Shown piece after piece: positions 35,948 through 44,806 of a stretch of 64,000 nucleotides of DNA. Origin of the DNA: Pleionea sediminis. GTDB lineage: Bacteria; Pseudomonadota; Gammaproteobacteria; Enterobacterales; Kangiellaceae. Positions within the stretch are counted from its first letter, which is position 1. Each line of letters opens with the position of its first letter. The notes beneath the pieces were generated by a model. The model ran no database searches. It was given only the letters and a program-made list of their open reading frames with translations, and had not been told where the DNA came from. The translations under genes were made by a program, and so were the position numbers. The stretch spans positions 124,001-188,000 of the forward strand of contig NZ_SUNB01000002.1 in the NCBI RefSeq assembly GCF_007570825.1. Reading direction: 5' to 3'.

Positions 35948-36913
35948 ATGGAAGTAAAAAACGAAATTCAACAATTAAAATCATTCCTCGAACAACGAAT
36001 CGTCGGTCAGACCGATCTAGTGGAAAAAATACTAGTCGCCTTATTGGCAGATGGTCATCTTTTAGTCGAAGGTGCACCCGGCCTGGCGAAAACTCGAGCA
36101 ATAAAAGAGCTTGCTCGCGGCGTCGAGGGTGATTTCCACCGCATACAATTTACCCCAGATTTATTACCGGCTGATTTAACGGGTACCGATATTTTTCGAC
36201 CACAAACAGGCACCTTTGAATTTCAAAAAGGCCCTATTTTCCATAATTTAATTCTCGCCGATGAGATAAATCGCGCGCCAGCCAAAGTGCAATCGGCCCT
36301 ACTCGAAGCAATGGCTGAACGACAAATTACGGTCGGCGGACACAGCTATCCGCTGCCCGACATTTTCATGGTTATGGCGACGCAAAATCCCATCGAGCAA
36401 GAAGGAACTTATCCTTTACCAGAAGCACAACTCGACCGCTTTTTGATGCATGTACTCGTTGACTATCCCAGTGCCGATGCTGAATTAGAAATATTAAAAT
36501 TGTCTCGTGCAGAATCGCATCACGACGCGACTTTAAATGCTCCCGACGCAGAACTTACCCAAGAGGCTCTATTTGCCGCACGCGATCAAGTTCTGGATAT
36601 TTATATGGCTGAAGAAGTTGAACAGTACATAGTGCAATTAGTTATGGCGACGCGTACGCCAGAAAAGTTCGACGAGCAACTCTCACGCTGGATCGATTTT
36701 GGTGGTAGTCCACGAGCGACCATTTCTCTCGATCGCTGTGCCCGCGCTAAAGCATGGCTAGAAGGCAGCGATTTTGTCACACCCGATAATGTTCAAAGTA
36801 TCGCTCACGAAGTGTTAAGACACCGCGTTCTGCTTTCTTATGAAGCCGAAGCAGAAGGTGTAACCTCTGACGATGTTATCGAACGACTCATTCAAGTGGT
36901 TCCTGTTGCTTAA
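35948..36913 (+). CDS. MoxR-family AAA+ ATPase (Bat module)
   Basis: A 321-residue MoxR ATPase. Walker A is LVEGAPGLAKTRAIKELA, Walker B LILADEINRAPAKVQSALLEAMAE, followed by MVMATQNPIEQEGTYPLPEAQLDRFLM and the lid motif GGSPRATISLDRCARAKAWL. It is more like the BatA-associated MoxR group than the one at 29361. First gene of a six-gene operon (moxR, DUF58, DUF4381, batA, batB, batD). Proposed to remodel the VWA proteins encoded downstream. Confidence 0.94.
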   Translation: MEVKNEIQQLKSFLEQRIVGQTDLVEKILVALLADGHLLVEGAPGLAKTRAIKELARGVEGDFHRIQFTPDLLPADLTGTDIFRPQTGTFEFQKGPIFHNLILADEINRAPAKVQSALLEAMAERQITVGGHSYPLPDIFMVMATQNPIEQEGTYPLPEAQLDRFLMHVLVDYPSADAELEILKLSRAESHHDATLNAPDAELTQEALFAARDQVLDIYMAEEVEQYIVQLVMATRTPEKFDEQLSRWIDFGGSPRATISLDRCARAKAWLEGSDFVTPDNVQSIAHEVLRHRVLLSYEAEAEGVTSDDVIERLIQVVPVA

Positions 36914-36934
36914 CGACAAAGGCTTAACATTATT

Positions 36935-37930
36935 ATGAAGCACTGGCGTCACAGCAATCCTTCAAAACCACCTTTAAAGCACCAACATCAGGTGGGAATC
37001 GAGCTGGCTCTGGAAGAACTTCTTGAGTCAAAACGATTTGCTGACAATCTGGAATTACCCACCCAGCAGAAAGTAAAAACCCATTTATTGGGAGGTTTTA
37101 TTTCGCATTTTAAAGGTCGTGGCATGGACTTTGATGAAGCTCGCCTTTATCAAATGGGTGACGACATTCGATCTATCGATTGGCGAGTAACGGCTCGAAC
37201 AGGAGAAGCTCACACAAAAATATATCGTGAAGAGCGCGAGCGCCCTGTTTTTGTCATTCTGGATCAATCAGCCAGCATGATGTTCGGTTCCCGGCAACAA
37301 TTTAAAAGTGTTCTCGCTGCCAAACTAGCTTCGATAATTATGTGGAAGTCACTGGCCGATGGAAACCGATTCGGTGCACTGATTTTTGATGAATTCGAAC
37401 ATTTCGAAAATAAACCGGCGAGCACACGTAAAAACTGCTTAAGAGTGCTGAATAAAATTGTCGAAAATCACAATCAACAGATTGAACGCTTATATGTATC
37501 TCCCAGCAGCGAATTGCCCGGTGACAGCGGTCTGAGCCAAACCTTAAAAAGAACTCGAAAGTTGGCCCGCCCTGGCAGCCTAATTTTTATCCTGAGTGAC
37601 TTTACTCAATTTGATAACGACTGTGAAAATCATTTACTGCGTCTCAGTCAACACAATGAGATCAGTTTACTGCAACTGAGCGATCCTCTTGAAAAAGATC
37701 TTCCTCCTTCGGGAAACTATACCATCACCAATGGTAAGCAACGAGTCGCCTTCAACACTCAGTCACGCAGTTTTAGAAAAAACTTTCATGAACAATTCGA
37801 ACAGCGAGCTTCCTATTTAAAAAATTTAAGTATGAAAAACCGTATGCGTTGGAGTCTAGTAAATACCGAAGACAGTCTAGGGCAACTGCTTACAAATAAT
37901 GGTTTGAGCTCATCGCGAGGTCGAGTATGA
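36935..37930 (+). CDS. DUF58 VWA-like protein (Bat module)
   Basis: A 331-residue soluble protein. The DUF58 core GRGMDFDEARLYQMGDDIRSIDWRVTARTGEAHTKIYREERERPVFVILDQSASMMFGS includes a VWA metal site (DQSAS, about residues 110-114). GSLIFILSDFTQFDND gives the second half of the VWA-like fold. It lacks membrane helices, unlike the DUF58 protein at 28408. The gene ends in an ATGA overlap with the next one. Confidence 0.92.
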   Translation: MKHWRHSNPSKPPLKHQHQVGIELALEELLESKRFADNLELPTQQKVKTHLLGGFISHFKGRGMDFDEARLYQMGDDIRSIDWRVTARTGEAHTKIYREERERPVFVILDQSASMMFGSRQQFKSVLAAKLASIIMWKSLADGNRFGALIFDEFEHFENKPASTRKNCLRVLNKIVENHNQQIERLYVSPSSELPGDSGLSQTLKRTRKLARPGSLIFILSDFTQFDNDCENHLLRLSQHNEISLLQLSDPLEKDLPPSGNYTITNGKQRVAFNTQSRSFRKNFHEQFEQRASYLKNLSMKNRMRWSLVNTEDSLGQLLTNNGLSSSRGRV

Positions 37931-38442
37931 ATCAGCCGGCACAAAGCGTCGATCCTCTCGCACAACTGAAAGATATTCACACACCGGATCCTATAAGCTG
38001 GTGGCCGTTAGCACCGGGTTGGTGGATTCTAGCGGTATTAATAATTATTACTCTTTTCTTTTTAACGCGATGGATTATCAAACGCGTTCAAGATAAGCCT
38101 GCTATAAAACAAGCAAAACAAGCCATTGAGCAATTAAAAACGAAACCACCTGAAAAACAGTTCTTAGTTGAGGCACTGCACCTTTTACGACGATCTGCCT
38201 TGTCAAAATTTGCTAAAGAGCAAGTCGCCAGTTTGCCTCTGCATACGCTCGCACAACAATTGTCAAAAGCACAACAATTGACATTAAATTCGCCTTCTAT
38301 TGAACTGATGCACACAGCTCAATACGCGCCAGAAGTTTCTATCACTAACGATCAATGGCATTTATTTTTGCAAGATTTACAGCAACTCATTATCGCTCTG
38401 GATAAAACTCAATCCTTACCAAAGGAGGCCGAGCATGTTTGA
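37927..38442 (+). CDS. DUF4381 membrane protein (Bat module)
   Basis: A 171-residue protein with the DUF4381 start LAQLKDIHTPDPISWWPLAPGWWILAV, a single membrane helix (about residues 35-56), and a cytoplasmic helical domain (LLRRSALSKFAKEQVASLPLHTLAQQLS). It overlaps the DUF58 gene by four bases and batA by eight. The family is found almost only in moxR-bat operons; its biochemical role is unknown. Confidence 0.9.
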   Translation: MNQPAQSVDPLAQLKDIHTPDPISWWPLAPGWWILAVLIIITLFFLTRWIIKRVQDKPAIKQAKQAIEQLKTKPPEKQFLVEALHLLRRSALSKFAKEQVASLPLHTLAQQLSKAQQLTLNSPSIELMHTAQYAPEVSITNDQWHLFLQDLQQLIIALDKTQSLPKEAEHV

Positions 38443-39451
38443 GTTTGCCTGGCCTTTTCTACTTTGGTTACTGCCATTGCCTTTACTCATGTACGTTTTA
38501 TTACCCAATGCCGCAGACCAACAGTCGGCCGCATTGCGCACCAGCTTGTTTTCTCGATGGCGACGATTATCTTCCCAAGAAGGGTCTGCTTCGAGAGGAA
38601 AACTTTGGCATTTACTATTAGCCATTCTAATCTGGATCGCTTTGATTATTGCCATGGCGCGTCCACAGTGGATTGGCGAACCCATTGAGTTACCAGCTTC
38701 CGGGCGCGATCTTATGATAAGTATTGATATTTCCGGTAGCATGGAAGCCAAAGACCTGAGTTTAAATGGTCAAAGAGCGACTCGACTGGAAGTGGTCAAA
38801 GACATCTTATCGGACTTTATTAAGAAGCGTGATGGTGATCGCCTTGGCCTAATTTTATTTGGAGAAAATGCGTATTTACAAACACCATTAACGTTTGACC
38901 TGATGACCATTCGCCATATGTTAATGGAGTCGGACATTGGCTTGGCCGGCGCCTCAAAAACAGCCATTGGTGATGGCATAGGTCTCGCCGTAAAGCGCTT
39001 GAAAGAACGCCCTTCAGAAAATCGTGTATTAATTTTACTAACCGATGGTCAAAACAATGCGGGAGCTCTTGAACCAATAGAAGCGGCAAAGTTAGCAAAG
39101 CATGCTGGAATTAAAGTGTATACCATTGGAGTTGGCGCCGATAAAATGATTGTTAACGATTTATTGTTCGGTCAACGTGTTGTTAATCCATCCGAGGAGC
39201 TGGATGAAGACACTTTAACAGCAATTGCGCAAATGACCGGAGGGCAATACTTTCGTGCACGAGACACACAAGAGTTAAAAACCATTTATGCGGAGCTCGA
39301 CAAACTTGAGCCTATCGAAGAGGAAGGCGAAATTTATCGTCCAGTTAAAGAGCTATATTATTTACCACTTAGTGCTGCTTTAATCATTTATGCATTAGCA
39401 TTTTTACTGAACTTGATGAATCAAATGATCATGGTTAGGAGAATTAGCTGA
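38435..39451 (+). CDS. batA: BatA: VWA-domain membrane protein
   Basis: A 338-residue protein: two N-terminal membrane helices (about residues 5-23 and 55-75), a VWA domain with the MIDAS motif DISGSMEAKD (about residues 98-107), LTPLTF and LLTDGQNNAGA, and a C-terminal membrane helix (about 307-328). AAGGAGG lies 7 bases upstream of the ATG. Bat proteins were linked to aerotolerance in Bacteroides; their target in gammaproteobacteria is not settled. Confidence 0.92.
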   Translation: MFEFAWPFLLWLLPLPLLMYVLLPNAADQQSAALRTSLFSRWRRLSSQEGSASRGKLWHLLLAILIWIALIIAMARPQWIGEPIELPASGRDLMISIDISGSMEAKDLSLNGQRATRLEVVKDILSDFIKKRDGDRLGLILFGENAYLQTPLTFDLMTIRHMLMESDIGLAGASKTAIGDGIGLAVKRLKERPSENRVLILLTDGQNNAGALEPIEAAKLAKHAGIKVYTIGVGADKMIVNDLLFGQRVVNPSEELDEDTLTAIAQMTGGQYFRARDTQELKTIYAELDKLEPIEEEGEIYRPVKELYYLPLSAALIIYALAFLLNLMNQMIMVRRIS

Positions 39452-41190
39452 TGGAATGGTTAATGAATCAATTCGACACCTTAACCTGGATCCGCCCGTG
39501 GGCGCTTTATCTATTATTACTTTTAATTCCCGTGTTACTGCTTGGCTGGCGAAGCGTTAAAAATCGCGGTCAGTGGCAAAAAGCTATCGACGAACACTTA
39601 TTAAAATTTTTATTACAACAAGGCGAAACCAGTCGAAGTTTACTTCCCTTAATCGGTTTGATTTTAGGTCTTGCCGTCGGCATTATTGCTCTGGCAGGTC
39701 CAAGTTTTGATCGGCAGCCCGTTCCTGTCTATCGTTCTGGTGATGCTCGAGTTATTATTCTCGATTTGTCATTGTCGATGGACGCCGTTGACATTAAACC
39801 TTCTCGACTGACTCGTGCCAAACACAAACTAACCGACTTGCTCAATGCCAACAACGAAGGTGAATTAGCACTGATAGTGTACGCAGGCGATGCCTTTGTG
39901 ATCAGTCCGCTAACCAGCGATGCCAAAACGATTGAAACAATGGTTCCAGTGTTATCGACTGGAATCATGCCCGTTCTAGGCAGTGAGCCTTATCTCGCCT
40001 TCGCCAAAGCGAAAGAACTACTCGACAATGCCGGAAAGCAAGACGGTCAAATCATCTGGATTACAGATGGTATTGAAGACATGGATGTCGAAATGATTTT
40101 AGATGAAATTAATGGCACCAGTTACTCATTATCGGTATTAACCGTCGCAACAAAAGACGGTGCGCCAATACCGTTACCCAACGATCAGGGGTTTTTGAAG
40201 AAAGATAATGGTGAGATTGTGATGCCAACGTTAAACATGGCGCCACTTCAAGAAATCGCTAACCAACATCCAACGGTCATTACCTCCATCACTCCCGACA
40301 ATCAGGATATTCAGCGCCTTTTAAACAAAAGTGCGAGTGCCATTGATAAAGATGTTGAGAGTCAAGATGAAACCGTTAAAGATCGACTGGACCAAGGTTA
40401 CTGGTTGATTATTCCATTGCTAATACTCTGCCTGTTCCTCTTCCGAAAGAATGCACAATTACCAGGCTTAGCGGTACTGGCAATGATTATGGTGCTACCG
40501 CCTAAAAGTCATGCCAGCTTCTGGGACGACCTTTGGTTAACTAAAGATCAACAAGCCCAGCGAGCACTGCAGAAAGAACAAGCAGAGAAAGCTGCACAAC
40601 TATTTAAAAATAAAGATTGGAAAGGCAGTGCCCATTACAAAGCTGGAAACTATGAACAAGCCGAAACATTATTTTCCTCTGAGGACGATGCTACGTCTCT
40701 GTACAACAAGGGCAACGCATTAGCTCATCAACAGAAATTTGATGAGGCCATTGACGCTTATGAACAAGCACTCAAGAAGAATCCCGATATGGAAGACGCT
40801 CAGTTTAATAAAGAACTGTTGGAAAAACTAAAAGAACAACAAAAACAACAACAAGATTCGCAAGAGAATCAAGACCAACAAGAAAACCAAGATCAAAATC
40901 AGAATCAACAAGATCAGCAAAATAGTGAAAGTGAGCAGGACGAGCAAGAGCAAGAACAACAAGAGCAGCAGCAACAGCAAGAAAACCAGGAACAAAACAG
41001 CGAACAACAAAAGCAACAGCAGCAAGAAATGGATTTAGAAGATAACCGTGAAGAGCAAGAAAAGGATCAAGCACTTGAGCAATGGCTTAGAAAAATTCCC
41101 GATGATCCTGGCGGCTTACTGCGAAGAAAAATGTATCGTGAATATAAAAAACGTGGTCGAGAAAATCGCTACAGAAAAAAGGTATGGTAA
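39451..41190 (+). CDS. batB: BatB/BatC fusion: VWA domain plus TPR and Gln-rich tail
   Basis: A 579-residue protein. N-terminal membrane helices (about 17-32, 64-85), a VWA domain with MIDAS DLSLSMDAVD, and a third helix pair around residue 313-350 are followed by a periplasmic part with TPR units (HYKAGNYEQAETLF, ASLYNKGNALAHQQKFDEAIDAYEQALKKNP). Residues ~455-540 are dominated by Gln, Glu, Asn and Asp, and the tail is basic (RRKMYREYKKRGREN). The TPR part corresponds to BatC in species where it is separate. The start overlaps the batA stop (TGATG), with AGGAG upstream. Confidence 0.92.
   Translation: MEWLMNQFDTLTWIRPWALYLLLLLIPVLLLGWRSVKNRGQWQKAIDEHLLKFLLQQGETSRSLLPLIGLILGLAVGIIALAGPSFDRQPVPVYRSGDARVIILDLSLSMDAVDIKPSRLTRAKHKLTDLLNANNEGELALIVYAGDAFVISPLTSDAKTIETMVPVLSTGIMPVLGSEPYLAFAKAKELLDNAGKQDGQIIWITDGIEDMDVEMILDEINGTSYSLSVLTVATKDGAPIPLPNDQGFLKKDNGEIVMPTLNMAPLQEIANQHPTVITSITPDNQDIQRLLNKSASAIDKDVESQDETVKDRLDQGYWLIIPLLILCLFLFRKNAQLPGLAVLAMIMVLPPKSHASFWDDLWLTKDQQAQRALQKEQAEKAAQLFKNKDWKGSAHYKAGNYEQAETLFSSEDDATSLYNKGNALAHQQKFDEAIDAYEQALKKNPDMEDAQFNKELLEKLKEQQKQQQDSQENQDQQENQDQNQNQQDQQNSESEQDEQEQEQQEQQQQQENQEQNSEQQKQQQQEMDLEDNREEQEKDQALEQWLRKIPDDPGGLLRRKMYREYKKRGRENRYRKKVW
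40820..41035 (+). repeat. CAA/GAA-rich low-complexity coding repeat in batB
   Basis: About 215 bases composed largely of CAA, CAG, GAA, GAG and AAT/AAC codons encode a Gln/Glu/Asn/Asp-rich linker of about 75 residues. The units are irregular, so this is compositional bias rather than an exact tandem repeat. Confidence 0.7.
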
Positions 41191-41202
41191 TTGGTGCTTA
41201 AT

Positions 41203-42876
41203 ATGAAGTCAGTCATCGTCGCGTTCTTACTATTGGTCAGCTCACAAGTGTCGGCAGGCATTAAAGCCTTTATAGACCGTCAAGACATTCATACGAATGA
41301 AACGTTTACATTAACTGTTGAGCTGGATGAGTACACTAACAATACACCTGACTTATCTTTATTTCCCAAAGAACTTAATGTACTAGGGAGCTCCAAATTT
41401 CATAGCTCCTCCATTATTAATGGTGTCTCTAAAACCCGCCTTGGTTGGAAAATTCAACTCATGGCCGATGAGCCCGGCGTCTATACCATTCCTGCCATTG
41501 AAGTGGGACAAAATAAAACATCTCCCATTCAATTAACGGTAAAAAAATCGAGCAGCAGCTTTAGTACGGATGAACAAGTAGAAGCCATTATGCTTAAAGC
41601 TGACGTTTCAAAAGACTCTGTTTTTGTTCAAGAACAAGTTGTCTTTACGATCAAATTGTATCGCGCACTTCAAACGCAATACGCGAGCCTGACAGAACCC
41701 AACTTAAATGATGCCTTAGTTGAAAAACTAGGTGAAGATGTACAGTACGAAACGACTGTTGATGGTCAACGTTATTTTGTTCTAGAGCGAAAATACGCAA
41801 TTTTTCCACAAAAAAGTGGTGAACTTGAAATACCAGAAATTGTTTTTAGTGCAGATGTAGTACAAAGAAACAACGGCGGATTTGGTCGGCTACTCGGTCG
41901 AACCCGGCCAGTCAGCGTATCGACGGATCCGAAAACCGTATCAGTCAAAACCTACCCTCAAGGTCACTCTGGACTTTGGTTGCCGAGCAAAAAAGTGTCT
42001 ATTGACAGTCGTTGGTCGAACTCGAAACAACACATTGTGGGACAACCCTCCACCTGGACCATTACTCTTACCGGCGTGGGTTTACATGAAAATCAACTTC
42101 CAGAGCTTGATTTACCGACAACACAGAATGTTAAGTGGTATCCCGACACCGCAGAGAAATCGAGGAACGTTACCAACGACGGCATTGTCGGCAAACGTGT
42201 CGAGCGTATCGCAGTGGTTCCGACAAAACCCGGCACTATCCAACTCCCCAAAATATCGTTTCGCTGGTACAACACAGAGACGAATCAATATGAAACGGCA
42301 GAGCTAAAAGCTCAAACAATTCAAGTCACCCCAAATCCCGAGATAAAAAGTTCGCCGGAACCTCAAGTAAATACGCTCGTCGAACCAACAAGCGAAACGG
42401 CAGAAACGCCCTCGATTTCGACCAGCAGAACATCAAATCCACTCTGGGTATGGCTTACTTTACTGTTCGCGATATTATGGATCGCCACTTTATTACTTTG
42501 GCTGACCAATCGGAAAAATGGAAACCTGGTGGAACGAAAAAGCCATTATAATCCACTCGATAACATTGATCTGAAAACCCAGATTGAAGCGGCAATCAAC
42601 GCAAAAAACTCAGCAAAACTCTATCAGCACTTGCTAAACTGGATGAACACCATAGATGGCCCTGCGAGCTTTAACCAGCATCTATCGAAAATTCATGATG
42701 CAGATATTCGAGATGGATTAAAGTCGCTGGAAGCAAGTTTGTATGCCGGATCGAAAAGTAATTGGGATAAATATGGTCAAGTCAAAGGCTGGCTAAAATC
42801 CATTGAAAAACAGTTAACGATTAATCCGAAAAAACAGACAAACAACGCATTACCCGAACTTTACCCATCTAATTAA
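41203..42876 (+). CDS. batD: BatD: oxygen-tolerance-type membrane protein
   Basis: The ATG at 41203 begins a clean signal peptide (MKSVIVAFLLLVSSQVSAG); a TTG 12 bases earlier directly follows the batB stop but adds residues before the signal. The 557-residue protein has tandem Ig-like beta-domains (DRQDIHTNETFTLTVEL, SKDSVFVQEQVVFTIKLYR, VGQPSTWTITLTGVG), a membrane helix near residue 415-435 and a cytoplasmic helical tail. The order moxR-DUF58-DUF4381-batA-batB-batD is the classic Bat operon, and this is its last gene. Confidence 0.9.
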   Translation: MKSVIVAFLLLVSSQVSAGIKAFIDRQDIHTNETFTLTVELDEYTNNTPDLSLFPKELNVLGSSKFHSSSIINGVSKTRLGWKIQLMADEPGVYTIPAIEVGQNKTSPIQLTVKKSSSSFSTDEQVEAIMLKADVSKDSVFVQEQVVFTIKLYRALQTQYASLTEPNLNDALVEKLGEDVQYETTVDGQRYFVLERKYAIFPQKSGELEIPEIVFSADVVQRNNGGFGRLLGRTRPVSVSTDPKTVSVKTYPQGHSGLWLPSKKVSIDSRWSNSKQHIVGQPSTWTITLTGVGLHENQLPELDLPTTQNVKWYPDTAEKSRNVTNDGIVGKRVERIAVVPTKPGTIQLPKISFRWYNTETNQYETAELKAQTIQVTPNPEIKSSPEPQVNTLVEPTSETAETPSISTSRTSNPLWVWLTLLFAILWIATLLLWLTNRKNGNLVERKSHYNPLDNIDLKTQIEAAINAKNSAKLYQHLLNWMNTIDGPASFNQHLSKIHDADIRDGLKSLEASLYAGSKSNWDKYGQVKGWLKSIEKQLTINPKKQTNNALPELYPSN

Positions 42877-42958
42877 TTCTTTCATCTAAGCATTCGAATG
42901 TGTCGCTGTAACGTGTAAAATGGCGGCACTTTCCAATGATTCAGTAATGGAGCACTCA

Positions 42959-43720
42959 ATGAATTACTCAGAAACTAAGGCTGTGATTAGTGGCGGAGCA
43001 TCTGGTCTTGGCGCCGGTGTTGCAAAAGATATTGTTGCCGCAGGTGGTCAAGTTGCACTGCTCGACATCAACGAAGAACAAGGTAATAAGTACGCTTCTG
43101 AACTGGGCGACAATGCCATTTTTATCAAAACTGACATCAGTCAGGAGCAAGATGTCGTTCACGCATTTGATAAGGCCGCTGAAAAAATGGGCGGAATAAA
43201 TCTGGCGGTCGGATGCGCTGGTGTCTTAGGTAACGGTCGCATTTTAAGCAAAAAAGGTCCTATGCCCGCAGAGTTTTTTCAGAAAGTCGTCAACATTAAT
43301 TTAGTCGGTTCATTTTTATTAACCCGTGAGGCTGCGAAACATATGCAAAAAAATGAGCCGAACGACGGTGGTGAGCGCGGGGTTATTGTTCATACCGCAT
43401 CAATTGCCGCTTACGAGGGTCAATTTGGTCAGGTCGCTTACTCAGCAACTAAATCAGCATTAGTTGGTATGATTTTACCGACAGCAAGAGAATTCGCTCG
43501 CGACGGTATTCGCGCCATGGCAATCGCACCAGGCATCTTCGAAACACCGATGATGGATGGAGTCACCGACGAAATTCGCCAATCATTATACGACAGCGTC
43601 CCCTTTCCATCTCGTTTTGGTAAACCGGATGAGTTCTCATCCACAGTTCGCCATATTTTTGAAAACCCAATGCTTAATGGCAGTGTTATTCGATTAGACG
43701 GCGCTTGCCGACTGCAATAA
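42959..43720 (+). CDS. Short-chain dehydrogenase, HSD10/type II 3-hydroxyacyl-CoA dehydrogenase-like
   Basis: The ATG at 42959 is 6 bases after a GGAG site; upstream in-frame starts lack one. The 253-residue SDR has the cofactor loop ISGGASGLGAGVAKDI, Asp in ALLDINEEQ (NAD preference), the active-site Ser in HTASIAAYEGQFGQVAYSATKSALVGM with YxxxK, and a C-terminal region PFPSRFGKPDEFSSTVRHIFENPMLNGSVIRLDGACR that closely resembles human HSD10. It likely oxidises 3-hydroxyacyl-CoA or related alcohols. Monocistronic. Confidence 0.88.
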   Translation: MNYSETKAVISGGASGLGAGVAKDIVAAGGQVALLDINEEQGNKYASELGDNAIFIKTDISQEQDVVHAFDKAAEKMGGINLAVGCAGVLGNGRILSKKGPMPAEFFQKVVNINLVGSFLLTREAAKHMQKNEPNDGGERGVIVHTASIAAYEGQFGQVAYSATKSALVGMILPTAREFARDGIRAMAIAPGIFETPMMDGVTDEIRQSLYDSVPFPSRFGKPDEFSSTVRHIFENPMLNGSVIRLDGACRLQ

Positions 43721-43731
43721 CCCCATAACTA

Positions 43732-43772
43732 ATGACACCGAGTTTCGATTTAAACAAAATGCTCGGTGTCAT
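43732..43772 (+). repeat. Stem-loop after the SDR gene (possible terminator)
   Basis: An 11-bp perfect inverted repeat ATGACACCGAG (43732-43742) / CTCGGTGTCAT (43762-43772) with a 19-base AT-rich loop. There is no strong T-tract, so termination is only possible. Confidence 0.5.
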
Positions 43773-43840
43773 CAAACTTTAAGCCAAAAGCTGATTTTCC
43801 CTTTCTTTCCCTCGCAATAACAAACTCAGTGAATCACTCA

Positions 43841-44032
43841 TTAACGTCGTTTTAGTCGAGATAATCGCTCCGCTTTCTTATTCTTAGCTTCTTGCTTCGG
43901 CCAATCGCTCCAAAACTTCTCTATTCGTTCGATTCTACGACGATACGCCTGAGACTCTTTCTCGGTTGTGTTGAAATAGTTATCAAACGCTTCAGGATCT
44001 TGATTTAATAAATCAGTTGAAAATAGTGTCAT
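43841..44032 (-). CDS. Small basic protein, unknown
   Basis: A 63-residue, highly charged helical protein (MTLFSTDLLNQDPEAFDNYF, then Arg/Lys-rich helices ending KAERLSRLKRR). A strong GAGGAG site lies 8 bases before the ATG, which supports translation. I recognise no family. The basic C-terminal half could bind nucleic acid, which is inference only. Confidence 0.6.
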   Translation of the reverse strand: MTLFSTDLLNQDPEAFDNYFNTTEKESQAYRRRIERIEKFWSDWPKQEAKNKKAERLSRLKRR

Positions 44033-44214
44033 TTGTCTTACTCCTCATTAGTTGATGAGTTCATTACACCAAAACAATCTGACCGAACTAGCGTCTGAAT
44101 CTGGTTAAAACCGACCGATTATGGCGAAAATATGGCAATCACCAAAAATGACTTATTCCTGCTAAAACAGGTCTATACAGAATCCAGTAATAAAGAACAG
44201 GATTGAAGTGATTT

Positions 44215-44241
44215 CATCATAAGAAAACTCTAGTTATGATG
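44215..44241. repeat. Inverted repeat upstream of the DUF3224 gene
   Basis: CATCATAA (44215-44222) and TTATGATG (44234-44241), an 8-bp perfect inverted repeat with an 11-base centre, 53 bases before the next start codon. It could be an operator or leader hairpin. Confidence 0.4.
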
Positions 44242-44293
44242 TCAGTCGTATGAACAACACAGAAAAATTTAGAACACGGCATAAAGGATCATT

Positions 44294-44686
44294 ATGATAA
44301 TTTCAGGAAAATTTGACGTAACTTTAAATCCACTGGATACCTACGCGACATCACAAAATTCAATTAAGCTAGGCCGAATGGCCATCGATAAAACATTCTA
44401 TGGAGAACTCTCTGCCAAAAGCACAGGAGAAATGTTAAATACTCGTTTACCTGTTGAGGGCAGTGCCGGCTACGTGGCAGTTGAATTCGTCACAGGGAAA
44501 TTAAATGGAAAAGACGGTAGTTTCGTCTTGCAGCACTATGGAACAATGAGTAAAGATGGACAGAACCTAATCTTAGAAGTTGTGCCAGATTCGGGAATTG
44601 GCGAATTACAAGGTCTAAGTGGCAGTATGAGTATTCAAATTGAAAATGGACAACATTTTTATACTTTTGAATATGAATTAAACTGA
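44294..44686 (+). CDS. DUF3224 domain protein
   Basis: A 130-residue protein matching the DUF3224 (avidin-like small beta-barrel) family: ISGKFDVTLNPLD, RMAIDKTFYGELSAKSTGEML, GSAGYVAVEFVTGKLNGKDGSFVLQHYGTM, and VVPDSGIGELQGLSGSMSIQIENGQHFYTFEYEL. AAAGGA lies 6 bases before the ATG. Members are single-domain cytoplasmic proteins of unknown function, often acquired singly. It stands alone here. Confidence 0.87.
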   Translation: MIISGKFDVTLNPLDTYATSQNSIKLGRMAIDKTFYGELSAKSTGEMLNTRLPVEGSAGYVAVEFVTGKLNGKDGSFVLQHYGTMSKDGQNLILEVVPDSGIGELQGLSGSMSIQIENGQHFYTFEYELN

Positions 44687-44700
44687 AACAATTAATCACA

Positions 44701-44779
44701 TTGCAAAGTTACTATAGCTTTTGTCATTCCTAACTGCCCAATAAGTAGCGATAAAACAAAATAAATTGTAACTTTGCAA
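44701..44779. repeat. 12-bp inverted repeats bounding 79 bases
   Basis: TTGCAAAGTTAC (44701-44712) and GTAACTTTGCAA (44768-44779) are perfect inverted copies, 55 bases apart, between convergent genes. No GTTRRRY core is present, so it is not an integron attC site. It could be a tiny non-autonomous element or a shared 3' hairpin. Confidence 0.5.
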
Positions 44780-44806
44780 GCTCACCTGCATTTCAACTTA
44801 GTCAAT

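Noticed and set aside
40820-41035. Tandem repeat or CRISPR-like array
   Set aside because: The CAA/GAA-rich stretch is in frame within batB and has no regular unit or spacer structure.
43732-43772. Firm terminator call after the SDR gene
   Set aside because: The stem is strong, but the 19-base loop and lack of a T-tract leave it only as a possible terminator.
44701-44779. Integron attC site
   Set aside because: Inverted arms are present, but the GTTRRRY/RYYYAAC cores are missing and no cassette array or integrase is seen.
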